A stretch of 64,000 bases of DNA from an uncultured Sphingomonadaceae bacterium (lineage in GTDB: Bacteria > Pseudomonadota > Alphaproteobacteria > Sphingomonadales > Sphingomonadaceae), in contig CANLBM010000001.1 in NCBI GenBank assembly GCA_947488845.1, positions 248,001 through 312,000 of the forward strand, written 5' to 3'. The translations under genes were made by a program, and so were the position numbers. Of the stretch, positions 27,911-36,645 are shown piece after piece. Positions within the stretch are counted from its first letter, which is position 1, and every line of letters starts with the position of its first letter. Below the pieces are notes generated by a model that searched no databases, had not been told where the DNA came from, and was given only the letters and a program-made list of their open reading frames with translations.

Positions 27911-29122
27911 CTATTGGCTCGGCAATCCCAAGACGCGCTTGGAAATGATGTTAAATTGAACTTCGGTGGTACCGCCGAGGATCGAATAGGCCCGGTTGTA
28001 GAGCCAGTTGTTGGCGAGGCTCCCATATTCGATGCCGTCTTCACCGATGATTGCCGCTGTCGTACCTTCGATATCCATGCGCAATTCGGTACCGCGCTTG
28101 GTGAGCTCCGAGGCCGCATATTTGAGCATCGACGATTTTGCGCCGAGGCCATTGCCCGCATTGGCTTCGTCGGTCAGCCGCTCGACTGTGAGATTATAGG
28201 CCCAGTTGTCGAGCTCGGCTTGCGCTATGCGCTGACGAAGAGAAGGATCGTCGAGCCGGCCAGCCGCATCCAGTCCGATTTGTTCGGCAGCAAATTTCCC
28301 CAGACTTTCCGGCCCGGTTGTTCCGCGCAACGGCGACATCGTACCAAGCATACCGCGCTCGTGCACCAGCAGGTTCTTCGCCACATCCCAGCCGCGATTG
28401 ACCTCACCGACGACCGATGCATTATTGTCACCATAGCTTTTGGGGACTTTGACATCGTCGAAAAACGTCTCGCAAAAAGGGGAATGGCCGGAGATGAGCA
28501 CGATCGGCTTCACGCTGATGCCTTCACTCGCCATATCGATCAGGATGAACGTGATACCCTGGTGTTTGGGGGCGTCGAAATCTGTGCGGACCAGACAGAA
28601 TATCCAGTCCGAAATATCGGCGTTGGAGGTCCATATTTTCTGGCCGTTGATCAGCCAATGATCCCCCTTGTCTTCGCATTTCGACTTGAGAGAAGCGAGA
28701 TCCGATCCGGCGCCCGGTTCCGAATAGCCCTGACACCAGCGAATTTCACCCCGCGCTATCCCGGTCAAATGCTGCGCTTTTTGTTCGTGCGTGCCATAAG
28801 CAAGCAACGCGGGGCCCAGCATCGATATGCCAAAATTGCTCAGCGGCTTGCGTGCGTTTATCGCCTGTCGCTCTTTCTCAAGGATTTTGGCTTCATCGGA
28901 GGAAAGGCCTGCACCACCATATTCCGTCGGCCAGGTCGGCACGGTATAGCCTTTGGCCAGCGCGCGCTCGAACCAGAGTTTCTGCGCTTCGGACTGGAAT
29001 TTCCATTGACGTCCGCCCCAGCACTGGTTTTCTGCCGTAATATCCCCGTCCCGCATTTCTACGGGGCAATTTTCATCCAGCCAAGTCCGCGTTTCTGCGC
29101 GGAATTCTTCCAGATCGCTCAT
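27911..29122 (-). CDS. Acyl-CoA dehydrogenase, probable FAD-binding partner subunit
   Basis: A 403-residue acyl-CoA dehydrogenase of the long-chain/steroid type. CQGYSEPGAGSDLAS is the substrate loop and NGQKIWTSNA the beta domain. YSILGGTTEVQFNIISKRVLGLP closes the chain with the flavin-contact element missing in the next gene. It is the first gene of a two-gene unit, with GAGAGG ahead of the ATG. Its upstream neighbour is an MDR reductase, 86 bases away in the same direction. The pair likely dehydrogenates a bulky CoA ester, perhaps a steroid side-chain acyl-CoA. Confidence 0.88.
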   Translation of the reverse strand: MSDLEEFRAETRTWLDENCPVEMRDGDITAENQCWGGRQWKFQSEAQKLWFERALAKGYTVPTWPTEYGGAGLSSDEAKILEKERQAINARKPLSNFGISMLGPALLAYGTHEQKAQHLTGIARGEIRWCQGYSEPGAGSDLASLKSKCEDKGDHWLINGQKIWTSNADISDWIFCLVRTDFDAPKHQGITFILIDMASEGISVKPIVLISGHSPFCETFFDDVKVPKSYGDNNASVVGEVNRGWDVAKNLLVHERGMLGTMSPLRGTTGPESLGKFAAEQIGLDAAGRLDDPSLRQRIAQAELDNWAYNLTVERLTDEANAGNGLGAKSSMLKYAASELTKRGTELRMDIEGTTAAIIGEDGIEYGSLANNWLYNRAYSILGGTTEVQFNIISKRVLGLPSQ

Positions 29123-29208
29123 GACCTAACCTCTCGTGACAACAGTGTCATATGACAGCCCAAACAATGCGGGCACTGTGCATTTAACTAGCGATAACAT
29201 CGACTGCA

Positions 29209-30210
29209 TCAATCCAGACGGAGCATTTGTTTGCCGAAATTCTGGCCTGCGAACAGGCGATTCAAGGTCGCGGGGATATTGTCAAAACCGTTCTGGATAT
29301 CTTCCTTGAAGGTAATCCTGCCTTCCTTGATCCATTGGCGCATACGCTTCTGCGCTTCCGGAAATTCACTCCCGTAATCGCTCACGATGAAGCCCGACAT
29401 GGTGGCGCGCTTGAAGATCAGGTTGAAATAATTTTCGGGACCGGCAGGCAAGCCGCCTTGTTCGTAACGCGATATACCGCCACAAATCGTGACGCGGGCG
29501 TGCATCGCCAGATGGGCGAGCGCGTCGTTGAGGATGCTGCCACCGACATTGTCATAAAAGACATTGATCGACTGGGGGCAATGTTCTTTCAGCTTCGCCC
29601 GTACCTTGTCATTCTTGTAGTCGATCGCGACGTCATAGCCGACTTCTTCGGTCAGCCATTTGCATTTTTCATCACCGCCAGCGATGCCAATCGTACGGCA
29701 TCCGGCAATTTTGGCAATCTGGCCCACCATCGAGCCTGTGGCACCGGCAGCGCCGGACACGACAACCGTGTCGCCCGGCTGAGGCCGGCCATGTTTCAGA
29801 AGGCCGAAATAAGCCGTCATCCCGGTGGTACCGAGCGCGCCCAGATTGGCGGCCAGCAATTCATCATCCGCAACCTTGTTCAGCTCACCGCCACGAACAT
29901 GGGCATAATCCTGCCAGCGCAACATGCCCATGACCTTGTCGCCTGCGGCAAAATCGGGATGCCGCGATTCGACAACGGTCCCTATCCCGGAGGCGCGCAT
30001 AACCTCGCCGATTTCGGTAGGAGCAACATAGCCGCCGATATTCTCCATCCAGCCTTTTTGCGCCGGATCGAAGCCCAATATCTCGTTTTTCACCAACACA
30101 TGACCTTCGGCACATTCCGGCACCTCGGTGACAACTTTCTTGAAATCGTCAGCCAGCAGTCCGCGTCCTCTGGGGCGTCCGTTGATCAGCCATTGCCTGT
30201 TGTCAGTCAT
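29209..30210 (-). CDS. Zinc-free MDR family NADP-dependent oxidoreductase, second copy
   Basis: A 333-residue relative of the protein at 21652-22674. It has the FDPAQKGWM segment, the cofactor loop GAAGATGS and the shared fold without zinc ligands. It likely reduces activated C=C bonds with NADPH. The ATG at 30210 was chosen because GGAGAGAG lies just upstream; the frame stays open for 72 more codons without a family match. It is divergent from the E1 operon across a 456-base gap. Two paralogues in one region suggest different enone substrates or steps. Confidence 0.87.
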   Translation of the reverse strand: MTDNRQWLINGRPRGRGLLADDFKKVVTEVPECAEGHVLVKNEILGFDPAQKGWMENIGGYVAPTEIGEVMRASGIGTVVESRHPDFAAGDKVMGMLRWQDYAHVRGGELNKVADDELLAANLGALGTTGMTAYFGLLKHGRPQPGDTVVVSGAAGATGSMVGQIAKIAGCRTIGIAGGDEKCKWLTEEVGYDVAIDYKNDKVRAKLKEHCPQSINVFYDNVGGSILNDALAHLAMHARVTICGGISRYEQGGLPAGPENYFNLIFKRATMSGFIVSDYGSEFPEAQKRMRQWIKEGRITFKEDIQNGFDNIPATLNRLFAGQNFGKQMLRLD

Positions 30211-30666
30211 TTTCTCTCTCCATTGGAAGACTTGGCAACCTGTTAGACGGATTCCTTCGATCAACCGAACTGCCAGCTTTGATAGCTGGCCGATTAAAAA
30301 GGTGTCGCAGCAGACAGAACTCTGCGCTCTTGGCAGAGTAAAGCATGGCGCGAAGTGCAGAAAATTAATGGCTCTTACTGAAGAGGACAAGCTTGGAGCC
30401 TGTCCGTGTGCAGATGGCCATTTCATAAGGAGACAGAGCCTGTAGAGCGATCACCGGCTTGCGTTTTTCCGATCGATTCGCCGGCTAGACCCGTCCCGTT
30501 CGAGTGCGGATTCACGATCGATGGGGCCGCGCGGCACGCGTGATCAAAATGCCTGAAATTCGCGTCTCACTCCCTATAACAATAGTGGCGAGTCAGCCCG
30601 CTCGCGCTATGAAGTTTTCAACGAATGCGTCCCCACCAGAGGGCGGAGTTACAAAGGAGCAAAGCC
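30211..30666. promoter_or_regulatory. 456-base divergent intergenic region
   Basis: No credible gene was seen between the MDR start codon and the TTG start of the E1 alpha gene. The region must hold promoters for both directions. Short symmetrical pieces such as CGATCGATTCG (30472-30482) and CACGATCGATGG occur but no strong operator stands out. No thiamine riboswitch signature was found. Confidence 0.45.
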
Positions 30667-31650
30667 TTGGCCAATACTGACATGGCGGACAAAGATGTCC
30701 TCATCGATATTTTCACCCGCGCCGACCTGATCATGCAATCGGACATCAAGTTCCGCCAGATGATCGGAGCGGGTCAGCTACAAATCGTCTATTATCCCGT
30801 GCGCGGCCAGGAAGTGGTCTCCTCGGCGATGATGGCAGCGGTGAACAAAGAGGATTATCTGGTCACAATTTATCGCGGGCTGCATGATCAGCTGGCAAAG
30901 GGAATTCCTTCCAAAGATCTCTGGGCAGAATTTGCCGGCAAGATGGCCGGAACCTGCAAGGGCAAAGGCGGGCCGATGCATATTACCCATCCCGAAACCG
31001 GGGTGATGGTTACCACAGGCATCGTCGGCTCGGGCATCCCGATAGCCAACGGCCTCGCGCTGGCCAGCCAGCTCGACAAGGACGGCAAGGTCACGGTCTG
31101 CTGCTTCGGCGACGGCGCGACAAATATTGGCGCCTTCCACGAAGGGCTTAACATGGCGCAGGTCTGGAAACTGCCGGTTATCTTCCTGTGCCAGAACAAT
31201 CTGTATTCCGAGCACACTCCGATGTCTTTCGCCACCAGTTCGGACTCCATCAAGCAGCGCGGAGAAGGCCTTGGCCTGCGCTCGGTGCAGGTTAACGGCA
31301 ATGATGCCAGCGCAATGTATGCAGCGGCAAAAGAAGCCGTTGAATATGCGCGGGCGGGCCATGGGCCGACATTGATCGAAGCGATGACCTTCCGTTTCCA
31401 CGGCCATTTGCTCGGCGACACCAGCCATTATATTCCGAAAGAGGAAATGGAACAGGCGAAAAAGGATGATCCGATGCCGATCCTGCGCCAGCAGCTGCTC
31501 GATATTCAGGTCAGCGAAGCCGATATCGCTGCGATCGAAGCCAAAAATGCGGCGATCATAGAGGAAGCATCGCAGTTCGCGCTCGATGCCCCTTATCCTC
31601 CGGGCGATGAATATCGCATCGATGTCCTCGACGTGGAGATTGCGGCATGA
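30667..31650 (+). CDS. Thiamine diphosphate-dependent dehydrogenase E1, alpha subunit
   Basis: A 327-residue alpha chain of a 2-oxoacid or acetoin dehydrogenase-type E1. The thiamine-binding motif runs from GDGATNIGAFHEGLN to the NN of CQNNLYSE. The heterotetramer decarboxylates or cleaves a keto compound and transfers the acyl group to a lipoyl arm. AAGGAG at 30654-30659 is 7 bases ahead of a TTG at 30667, which is taken as the start; the ATG at 30682 is too far. It overlaps the beta gene as ATGA. A lipoyl protein follows, but no E2 or E3 gene is nearby. The substrate is unknown. Confidence 0.9.
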   Translation: MANTDMADKDVLIDIFTRADLIMQSDIKFRQMIGAGQLQIVYYPVRGQEVVSSAMMAAVNKEDYLVTIYRGLHDQLAKGIPSKDLWAEFAGKMAGTCKGKGGPMHITHPETGVMVTTGIVGSGIPIANGLALASQLDKDGKVTVCCFGDGATNIGAFHEGLNMAQVWKLPVIFLCQNNLYSEHTPMSFATSSDSIKQRGEGLGLRSVQVNGNDASAMYAAAKEAVEYARAGHGPTLIEAMTFRFHGHLLGDTSHYIPKEEMEQAKKDDPMPILRQQLLDIQVSEADIAAIEAKNAAIIEEASQFALDAPYPPGDEYRIDVLDVEIAA

Positions 31651-32648
31651 CCGATAAATCCGAGAAACCAAAAGAAATCATGTTCGCCCAGGCCTGCAAC
31701 ATGGCCCTGGCCAAAGCGATGGCGGACGATCCCAAAGTCATCCTGTTGGGCGAAGATATCGCCGATGAGCAAGGCGGAGGCGTGTTTAAAGTGACGCTCG
31801 GCCTGTCCGAGAAATTCGGCACCGACCGCGTCCGTTCGACCCCGATTTCCGAACAGGCTATTGTCGGCGCTGCGGTTGGTTCGGCAATGGTCGGTTACAA
31901 GCCGGTTGCTGAAATCATGCTGATGAATTTCATCACCGTGGCGATGGACCAAATTGTCAATCACGCGGCCAAGCTGCGCTTCATGTCCGGCGGACAAACT
32001 ACCGTTCCGCTGACCATCCGCACGACCACTGGTGCAGGCACCGGTCTCGGCGGACAACATAGTGATATGCTCGAGGCGTGGCTCGCCCATGTTCCCGGGC
32101 TCAAGGTTGTCGCAGCCTCCAACCCCGCTGATGCTTATGGTCTGCTTTATTCCTCGATCATGGATCCCAACCCGGTGATCTTCATCGAGAATACGCCCGG
32201 CTATTTCGTCAAGGGCCCTGCTCCGGCGCCGGACCACGTGGTACCGCTGGGTAAGGCATCTGTTCCTCGCGAAGGGACGGATATTACACTGATCGGCTAT
32301 GGCAGCAGTATCAGCAGATGCCATGGCGCTGCGGACAATCTCGCCAAGGACGGCATCTCCTGCGAAATCGTCGATCTTCGCACGATCGCCCCGTTTGACG
32401 AAGAAACGGTGCTGAAAAGCGTTGCCAAGACCAGGGCAGCGGTCGTTGTTCACGAAGCGGTCAGAAATTTTGGCGTGGGCGCAGAAATTTCCTCGCGCAT
32501 CCATGAAGAGCTATTCTCCGAACTCAAGGCCCCCGTTGGCCGCGTTGGTTCCGGCTATGCACCGGTTCCTTTTTCTCCTGCGATCGAGAAGGCCTGGATG
32601 TTCAATCAGGACGATGTCGAGCGTGAAGTACACAAAATCTTAGGGTAA
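31647..32648 (+). CDS. Thiamine diphosphate-dependent dehydrogenase E1, beta subunit
   Basis: A 333-residue transketolase-like beta chain that completes the E1 active site. The LGEDIADEQGGGVFKVT region near residue 34 and PISEQAIVGAAVG contribute the glutamate that activates thiamine. The C-terminal transketolase domain includes IGYGSSIS and VVVHEAVRNFG. It is translationally coupled to the alpha gene by a 4-base overlap and ends 7 bases before the lipoyl-domain gene, so the three form one unit. Confidence 0.92.
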   Translation: MTDKSEKPKEIMFAQACNMALAKAMADDPKVILLGEDIADEQGGGVFKVTLGLSEKFGTDRVRSTPISEQAIVGAAVGSAMVGYKPVAEIMLMNFITVAMDQIVNHAAKLRFMSGGQTTVPLTIRTTTGAGTGLGGQHSDMLEAWLAHVPGLKVVAASNPADAYGLLYSSIMDPNPVIFIENTPGYFVKGPAPAPDHVVPLGKASVPREGTDITLIGYGSSISRCHGAADNLAKDGISCEIVDLRTIAPFDEETVLKSVAKTRAAVVVHEAVRNFGVGAEISSRIHEELFSELKAPVGRVGSGYAPVPFSPAIEKAWMFNQDDVEREVHKILG

Positions 32649-32655
32649 AAATATA

Positions 32656-32889
32656 ATGGCAACAGAAATACGCATACCAAAATTGGGTTTCAGCATGGAA
32701 ACCGGCATTCTTGCAGAATGGCTGGTCGAAGACGGCGCGGATGTAACAGCGGGTCAGGAAATCTATGCGCTGGAAAATGAAAAATCGACGCAGGAAGTCG
32801 AATCGCCGGCAAGCGGAAAACTGACGATTATCATTCAGGCGGACGGCGAAGAATATCCGGTAGGCGAATTGATCGGAACGATCGAATAG
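32656..32889 (+). CDS. Free-standing lipoyl (biotinyl-like) domain protein
   Basis: A 77-residue single-domain protein with the full hammerhead fold of an E2 lipoyl domain. It opens with EIRIPKLGFSMETG, has the attachment lysine Lys43 in the exposed turn NEKSTQ, and ends with PVGELIGTIE. No linker, peripheral-binding domain or acyltransferase core follows, and the stop codon is clean. It probably serves as a swinging-arm carrier for the E1 encoded just upstream. Which acyltransferase and dihydrolipoyl dehydrogenase take over is not visible. A biotinyl domain is less likely because AMKM is absent. Confidence 0.88.
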   Translation: MATEIRIPKLGFSMETGILAEWLVEDGADVTAGQEIYALENEKSTQEVESPASGKLTIIIQADGEEYPVGELIGTIE

Positions 32890-32934
32890 AGACGACTGCA
32901 AGGGCCTGCTCATCCTATCTGTTTTAATAGGAAT

Positions 32935-32960
32935 GTTTGGTTGACTGCAAAACCAAACAC
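32935..32960. promoter_or_regulatory. 9-bp inverted repeat ahead of LuxR gene
   Basis: TGTTTGGTT (32935-32943) and AACCAAACA (32952-32960) are perfect complements around an 8-base loop. It lies between the lipoyl-protein stop and the LuxR start without a T tract, so a regulatory site (for example for the LuxR protein itself) or an attenuator fits better than a terminator. Confidence 0.45.
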
Positions 32961-33010
32961 CGCGACACACGACGCAGAAGAACAATATACGTCGCGAGGA
33001 GTGTACCTGA

Positions 33011-33826
33011 ATGGCCGAGAATTTTATTGCCGTGATTCCCGAAATTGGTCGACAGCGATTTCGCAAGAATCTGGACAGTGTGACCATTACCAATCCGGCC
33101 GAAATTCGTCCGGCTGCCGAAGCGGTCCATAAAATTTCTCAATCCTATGGATTCCGGATCGCGGTTTCTGCTGATATTTCATCAAAGGCACATCTTGTCG
33201 ACGCCGACGGGAATCTGATCAACAAGGAAGTCTTTGGTTGGGTAGCAGAAGGCGAGCGCTGGTGGGAGGACACCCGTCTGGCGCTCAGTTCTCCCCTGCC
33301 CAGGGCCTGTCGTTACGAAAGCGAACCGATCTGGTGCAACGCCGACGGCTTTCACGGACATTGGTCGAATGAATATCTCGACAAAATCGATCTCAAGGAT
33401 TTTTATGCTCAGGGTGGCACCTCGGCAAAATCAGCCATATTGATCCCCGTGCATCTGCCATTCGGCCAGATTGCGGCCGTCAGCTTCACCCCGCTTGAGC
33501 AGGAAATCTCCGATCTTACCGAAGCCTATCGGCTATATTCGGACTTTTTCGGGATCGTCACCAGCCGGTTCGTCACCGGCTATGTTCTGGCCATGCGCGA
33601 AAAACACCGGATGCCGGCCAATTGCATCCTCTCCAAGCGCGAAGCCGAATGTCTGCACTGGGCCGCAATCGGCAAGACGGACAAGGAGATCAGCATGATC
33701 CTGTCGCTCAGCCATGCGACCATCCGATATCACGTCAACCGCGCGGGACAAAAACTCAACAGCGTCAATCGCGGGCAGACGATATTCAAGGCCGGCCAGT
33801 TGGGATATCTGGGCGCGACCGACTAG
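33011..33826 (+). CDS. LuxR-family regulator with autoinducer-binding-type domain
   Basis: A 271-residue regulator. The N-terminal part (about 30-190) fits an autoinducer-binding-type sensor fold. The C-terminal GerE-type helix-turn-helix runs from LSKREAECLHWAAIGKTDKE through LSHATIRYHVNRAGQKLN (about 207-250). No acyl-homoserine-lactone synthase gene is present, so it is a LuxR solo that may sense a substrate of the surrounding catabolic genes (inference). GAGGAG is 9 bases ahead of the ATG. It is separated from the E1-lipoyl unit by 121 bases and converges with the PaaI-type thioesterase. Confidence 0.85.
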   Translation: MAENFIAVIPEIGRQRFRKNLDSVTITNPAEIRPAAEAVHKISQSYGFRIAVSADISSKAHLVDADGNLINKEVFGWVAEGERWWEDTRLALSSPLPRACRYESEPIWCNADGFHGHWSNEYLDKIDLKDFYAQGGTSAKSAILIPVHLPFGQIAAVSFTPLEQEISDLTEAYRLYSDFFGIVTSRFVTGYVLAMREKHRMPANCILSKREAECLHWAAIGKTDKEISMILSLSHATIRYHVNRAGQKLNSVNRGQTIFKAGQLGYLGATD

Positions 33827-33829
33827 AGG

Positions 33830-34252
33830 CTATTTTCGCAATATCGCGAAGACCGCAGTCATCGTCATCAGCACTTTCTCACCGCAGATTATTCGACCGC
33901 TGCAATAAGCCGTGCGCTTGCTGATCCTGTCGACCCGGGCATAGGCCTCTACCCAGTCGCCGAGCTTTGCCCCGGCCAGAAAGTTGGTGTTGATGTTCAT
34001 TGTTGCCACCGGCAGCGCGGGCTTCTCGGCACGGTGCACCTGATAGCTGAGCGCCACATCCGCCAATGTGCCAAGCACGCCGCCGTGAGCAACCTTGATA
34101 TGGTTGATGTGACCCTCGTTAATCCGGGTCGCGACAATGATGCATCCGTCGCTCTGGCGCTCATAATATGGCCCGGCCATGTCCAGAAACGGGCTGGAAA
34201 TTCTTGCCCGCTCAAAGCCGGCCGGGATATTATCCGCCGGGATATTATCCAA
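33830..34252 (-). CDS. PaaI-like hotdog thioesterase, second copy
   Basis: A hotdog-fold thioesterase of about 140 residues. The domain begins with RISSPFLDMAGPYYE and contains the active-site helix VAHGGVLGTLADVALSY. Homologues start one or two residues before the IPAGF segment, which points to a TTG at 34252, 2 bases behind the Rieske gene stop. A GTG at 34306 overlapping that gene is the alternative. A perfect 15-base tandem duplication (34221-34250) has doubled the codons for DNIPA at the N-terminus. It is probably co-transcribed with the Rieske gene and may release CoA from stalled intermediates. Confidence 0.82.
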   Translation of the reverse strand: MDNIPADNIPAGFERARISSPFLDMAGPYYERQSDGCIIVATRINEGHINHIKVAHGGVLGTLADVALSYQVHRAEKPALPVATMNINTNFLAGAKLGDWVEAYARVDRISKRTAYCSGRIICGEKVLMTMTAVFAILRK

Positions 34253-34254
34253 CG

Positions 34255-35835
34255 TCAGGCGACCGCCTTCTTGGGGCTTTTCGGCGGTTCGTCCGAATCC
34301 AGCCACAAGTTGAGTGTTTCATGGAAATGGCGGAGCTTGGATTCCTGATATTGGGCAAATAATGCCACACCATTTGGTTGGCTTTTGATGCCTTTCTGCA
34401 TGGCTTTGTGATTAAGATAGTCCTGATTGAAAATCTTGTTCAGATAGCTGCCGAACTCGGTCGCCTGCGTATAGTCGTCGTGCAGGTCAAGGAACGTACA
34501 TTTCGCTGGCTCGGGCCGCTCGGCACCTTCAGGCAACGGGACCATGAACATCACTTCGTGCAGGGATTGCTCCGGATTATCGCCATCTGGCCGGAACCGG
34601 TAGAAGATCGGATTGAAGTCCGCCCACGGGCTGATGTTCGGGAAGACGCTGTAGAAAATCGCATCGACGAGATCGGCATCGCTGATATCATCAACCATGT
34701 CGCCCCATGCCGGGCGCATTTCCTCCCGTCGTGCCTGTGCCGCTTCGTCCCGCAAAGCATGGGCGGAAACGTCGCTATAGACCATCGGCATATTTTCATC
34801 GTCCGGTGCAATCTTTCCACCGATCCAGTTACACATATGCGGGTCGGCCGATTTTACATCACCCTCGATATACCGGGCTTCCATGTCGAAAATACCGCTC
34901 TTGCCGTTCGGCAGCGAAACTTTGACGCGATTCTCTTCCAGCCGCTCGAACTTGTGCTTGCTGATCGGGTGGACGAAACTCTGGAAAGCTTTCTGATCCG
35001 GGAAGGCTGTCGGATCGGGATTGACCAGATCAGTATGCGGGCTGGGCTGACCATGCGCCGACATCGCCCGGGATATATTGTGCCAGACATCATATTTGCT
35101 GTTCGCATCGGCAAAGGCCGGCATCAGCTCCGGATGGGTGCCGACGACATGATAGGATTCCATGAAGGCTTCCTGCGCAATCTTCCAGTTGCAGGGCAAG
35201 CGCTTGATCATATGTGCCGCTTTGAAACGCCGTTCGAACGGAACCTGGAAATGGCGGTCGATATCGCCGAGGAAATCTTCCAGTGGCTCGCAATCGCGAT
35301 CCGGGTTGATAAACACAAAACCGCCCCATTCACCGACGCTGATTTCCTTCAAGCTGTGGGTTTCTTCGGTCACCGATGGGAAATCCCACTGGCAAGGCAC
35401 TTCCTTCAATTTGCCGTCGAGTTCCCACGACCAGCCATGGAAGGGACAGCGCAGCGCCTTCTGACCTTTTTTGTGATTATCGCAAATAGCCCGTCCCCGG
35501 TGCATACAGCTGTTGGGAAACGCCTTGATCTCGTCTTCGGAGACCCGGACAACCAGAAAGGAAAGCCCCGCGATATCATAGACGAATGTATCGCCGACTT
35601 CCTTTATATCATCCTTGTGGCAAGCCATCTGCCAGACGCGTTTCCAGAGCCTCTCGACTTCCCGGTCATGCTCTTCCTTGGTCCAGTAACGGCTGACCTC
35701 GACGGTGGTGACGCCGGGTTCCATCGGGGATTCCTCGAGGAAAACAGCAGGAGGCGCAACTTTGTCGCCCTCCAGCAATTCCGTGTAGGAAATACCATTC
35801 GACCGATTATGTCCGGTTAAAGTCTCAACCATCAT
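34255..35835 (-). CDS. Rieske non-heme iron oxygenase, alpha subunit type
   Basis: A 526-residue oxygenase. The Rieske 2Fe-2S ligands are Cys110-x-His112 (CMH) and Cys130-x2-His133 (CPFH). The mononuclear iron site is given by ESYHVVGTH (Glu226, His229, His234) plus an aspartate in FNQDYLN. Such enzymes insert oxygen into rings or C-H bonds using electrons from a separate reductase, and no reductase or ferredoxin gene is nearby. CAGGAGAAG precedes the double ATG at 35835/35832. It is longer than 3-ketosteroid 9alpha-hydroxylase KshA (about 380-390 residues), so equating the two is not justified, though a steroid substrate is possible. Confidence 0.9.
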   Translation of the reverse strand: MMVETLTGHNRSNGISYTELLEGDKVAPPAVFLEESPMEPGVTTVEVSRYWTKEEHDREVERLWKRVWQMACHKDDIKEVGDTFVYDIAGLSFLVVRVSEDEIKAFPNSCMHRGRAICDNHKKGQKALRCPFHGWSWELDGKLKEVPCQWDFPSVTEETHSLKEISVGEWGGFVFINPDRDCEPLEDFLGDIDRHFQVPFERRFKAAHMIKRLPCNWKIAQEAFMESYHVVGTHPELMPAFADANSKYDVWHNISRAMSAHGQPSPHTDLVNPDPTAFPDQKAFQSFVHPISKHKFERLEENRVKVSLPNGKSGIFDMEARYIEGDVKSADPHMCNWIGGKIAPDDENMPMVYSDVSAHALRDEAAQARREEMRPAWGDMVDDISDADLVDAIFYSVFPNISPWADFNPIFYRFRPDGDNPEQSLHEVMFMVPLPEGAERPEPAKCTFLDLHDDYTQATEFGSYLNKIFNQDYLNHKAMQKGIKSQPNGVALFAQYQESKLRHFHETLNLWLDSDEPPKSPKKAVA

Positions 35836-36015
35836 CTTCTCCTGAAAACTAAACGTCTTTGTTTCGATCAAAATAGCCTAAACAAGCCCGTCGGCCACTA
35901 GTGAATCTGGCAGCATCGCCTGTTGTTTTTGAGAGGATAGCCCTCGGCGATTACCTGTGTATCTTTACATCATATAGAGACGGAAGCGAATCCGCCCCCG
36001 AAGGAGAAATCTCAC

Positions 36016-36645
36016 GTGAAGCTTTATTCCAGCCTTGGTCCCAATCCCCGGTTCATCCGCATGTTCATTATCGAGAAGGGCCTCGACGTCGAACGCGTGC
36101 ATATCGATATTCTCACGGCAGAAAACCGGCAGCCGGATTTTGCCGACAAGAATATTCTGGGCACGACGCCGGTGCTCGAACTCGACAATGGCTTCATGCT
36201 GAGCGAAATCATGGCGATCGCCGAATATCTCGAAGAAACCCATCCCGAACCGGCCCTGATTGGCTCGACCGCTCAGGAGCGTGCTGAAGTAAGGATGTGG
36301 ACCCGGCGGATCGACCTGGAAATCGCCGTACCAATGACTCTCGGTTTCCGCGGCGGCGTCGGTCGGCCGATGTTCGAACCGAGGATGGATGTCGTTGGCG
36401 CCGAAGGCGCAGCAGATCTCTCGCGCATGTCCGATAATAAGTGGAAGTGGCTAGACGCGCAGCTCGAAGGCAAAGACTATATCTGCCAGGACAAGTTCAC
36501 CATGGCGGACCTGATCGCCTATTGCTTCGTCCAGTTCGGCTATACGGTCGGCTGGTCGCTGCCGGAAGGCACGGACAATCTGGCAAAATTCGTCGACCGG
36601 ATCGGCCAGCGTCCCTCATCCAAAGTCTGGCAGGACAGCGAATGA
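36016..36645 (+). CDS. Glutathione S-transferase family protein
   Basis: A 209-residue cytosolic GST. The thioredoxin-like N-domain has the cis-proline segment TTPVLELDNG and the LSEIMAIAEYLEE glutathione-contact region (about residues 49-76). The all-helical C-domain ends at SKVWQDSE. The start is GTG at 36016 with AAGGAG 9 bases ahead. It opens a four-gene operon (GST, VOC, ThuA-like, SDR) divergent from the Rieske gene. GSTs in sphingomonad catabolic clusters often act as isomerases or lyases on oxygenated intermediates. That role is possible here. Confidence 0.88.
   Translation: MKLYSSLGPNPRFIRMFIIEKGLDVERVHIDILTAENRQPDFADKNILGTTPVLELDNGFMLSEIMAIAEYLEETHPEPALIGSTAQERAEVRMWTRRIDLEIAVPMTLGFRGGVGRPMFEPRMDVVGAEGAADLSRMSDNKWKWLDAQLEGKDYICQDKFTMADLIAYCFVQFGYTVGWSLPEGTDNLAKFVDRIGQRPSSKVWQDSE

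Noticed and set aside
32656-32889. Lipoyl protein considered as a truncated E2 pseudogene
   Set aside because: The domain ends at its natural boundary with a clean stop, and the following 121 bases show no remnant of an E2 linker or core.
34255-35835. Rieske protein considered as 3-ketosteroid 9alpha-hydroxylase (KshA)
   Set aside because: It is about 140 residues longer than KshA and no KshB-like reductase is nearby; only the general Rieske oxygenase family can be supported.
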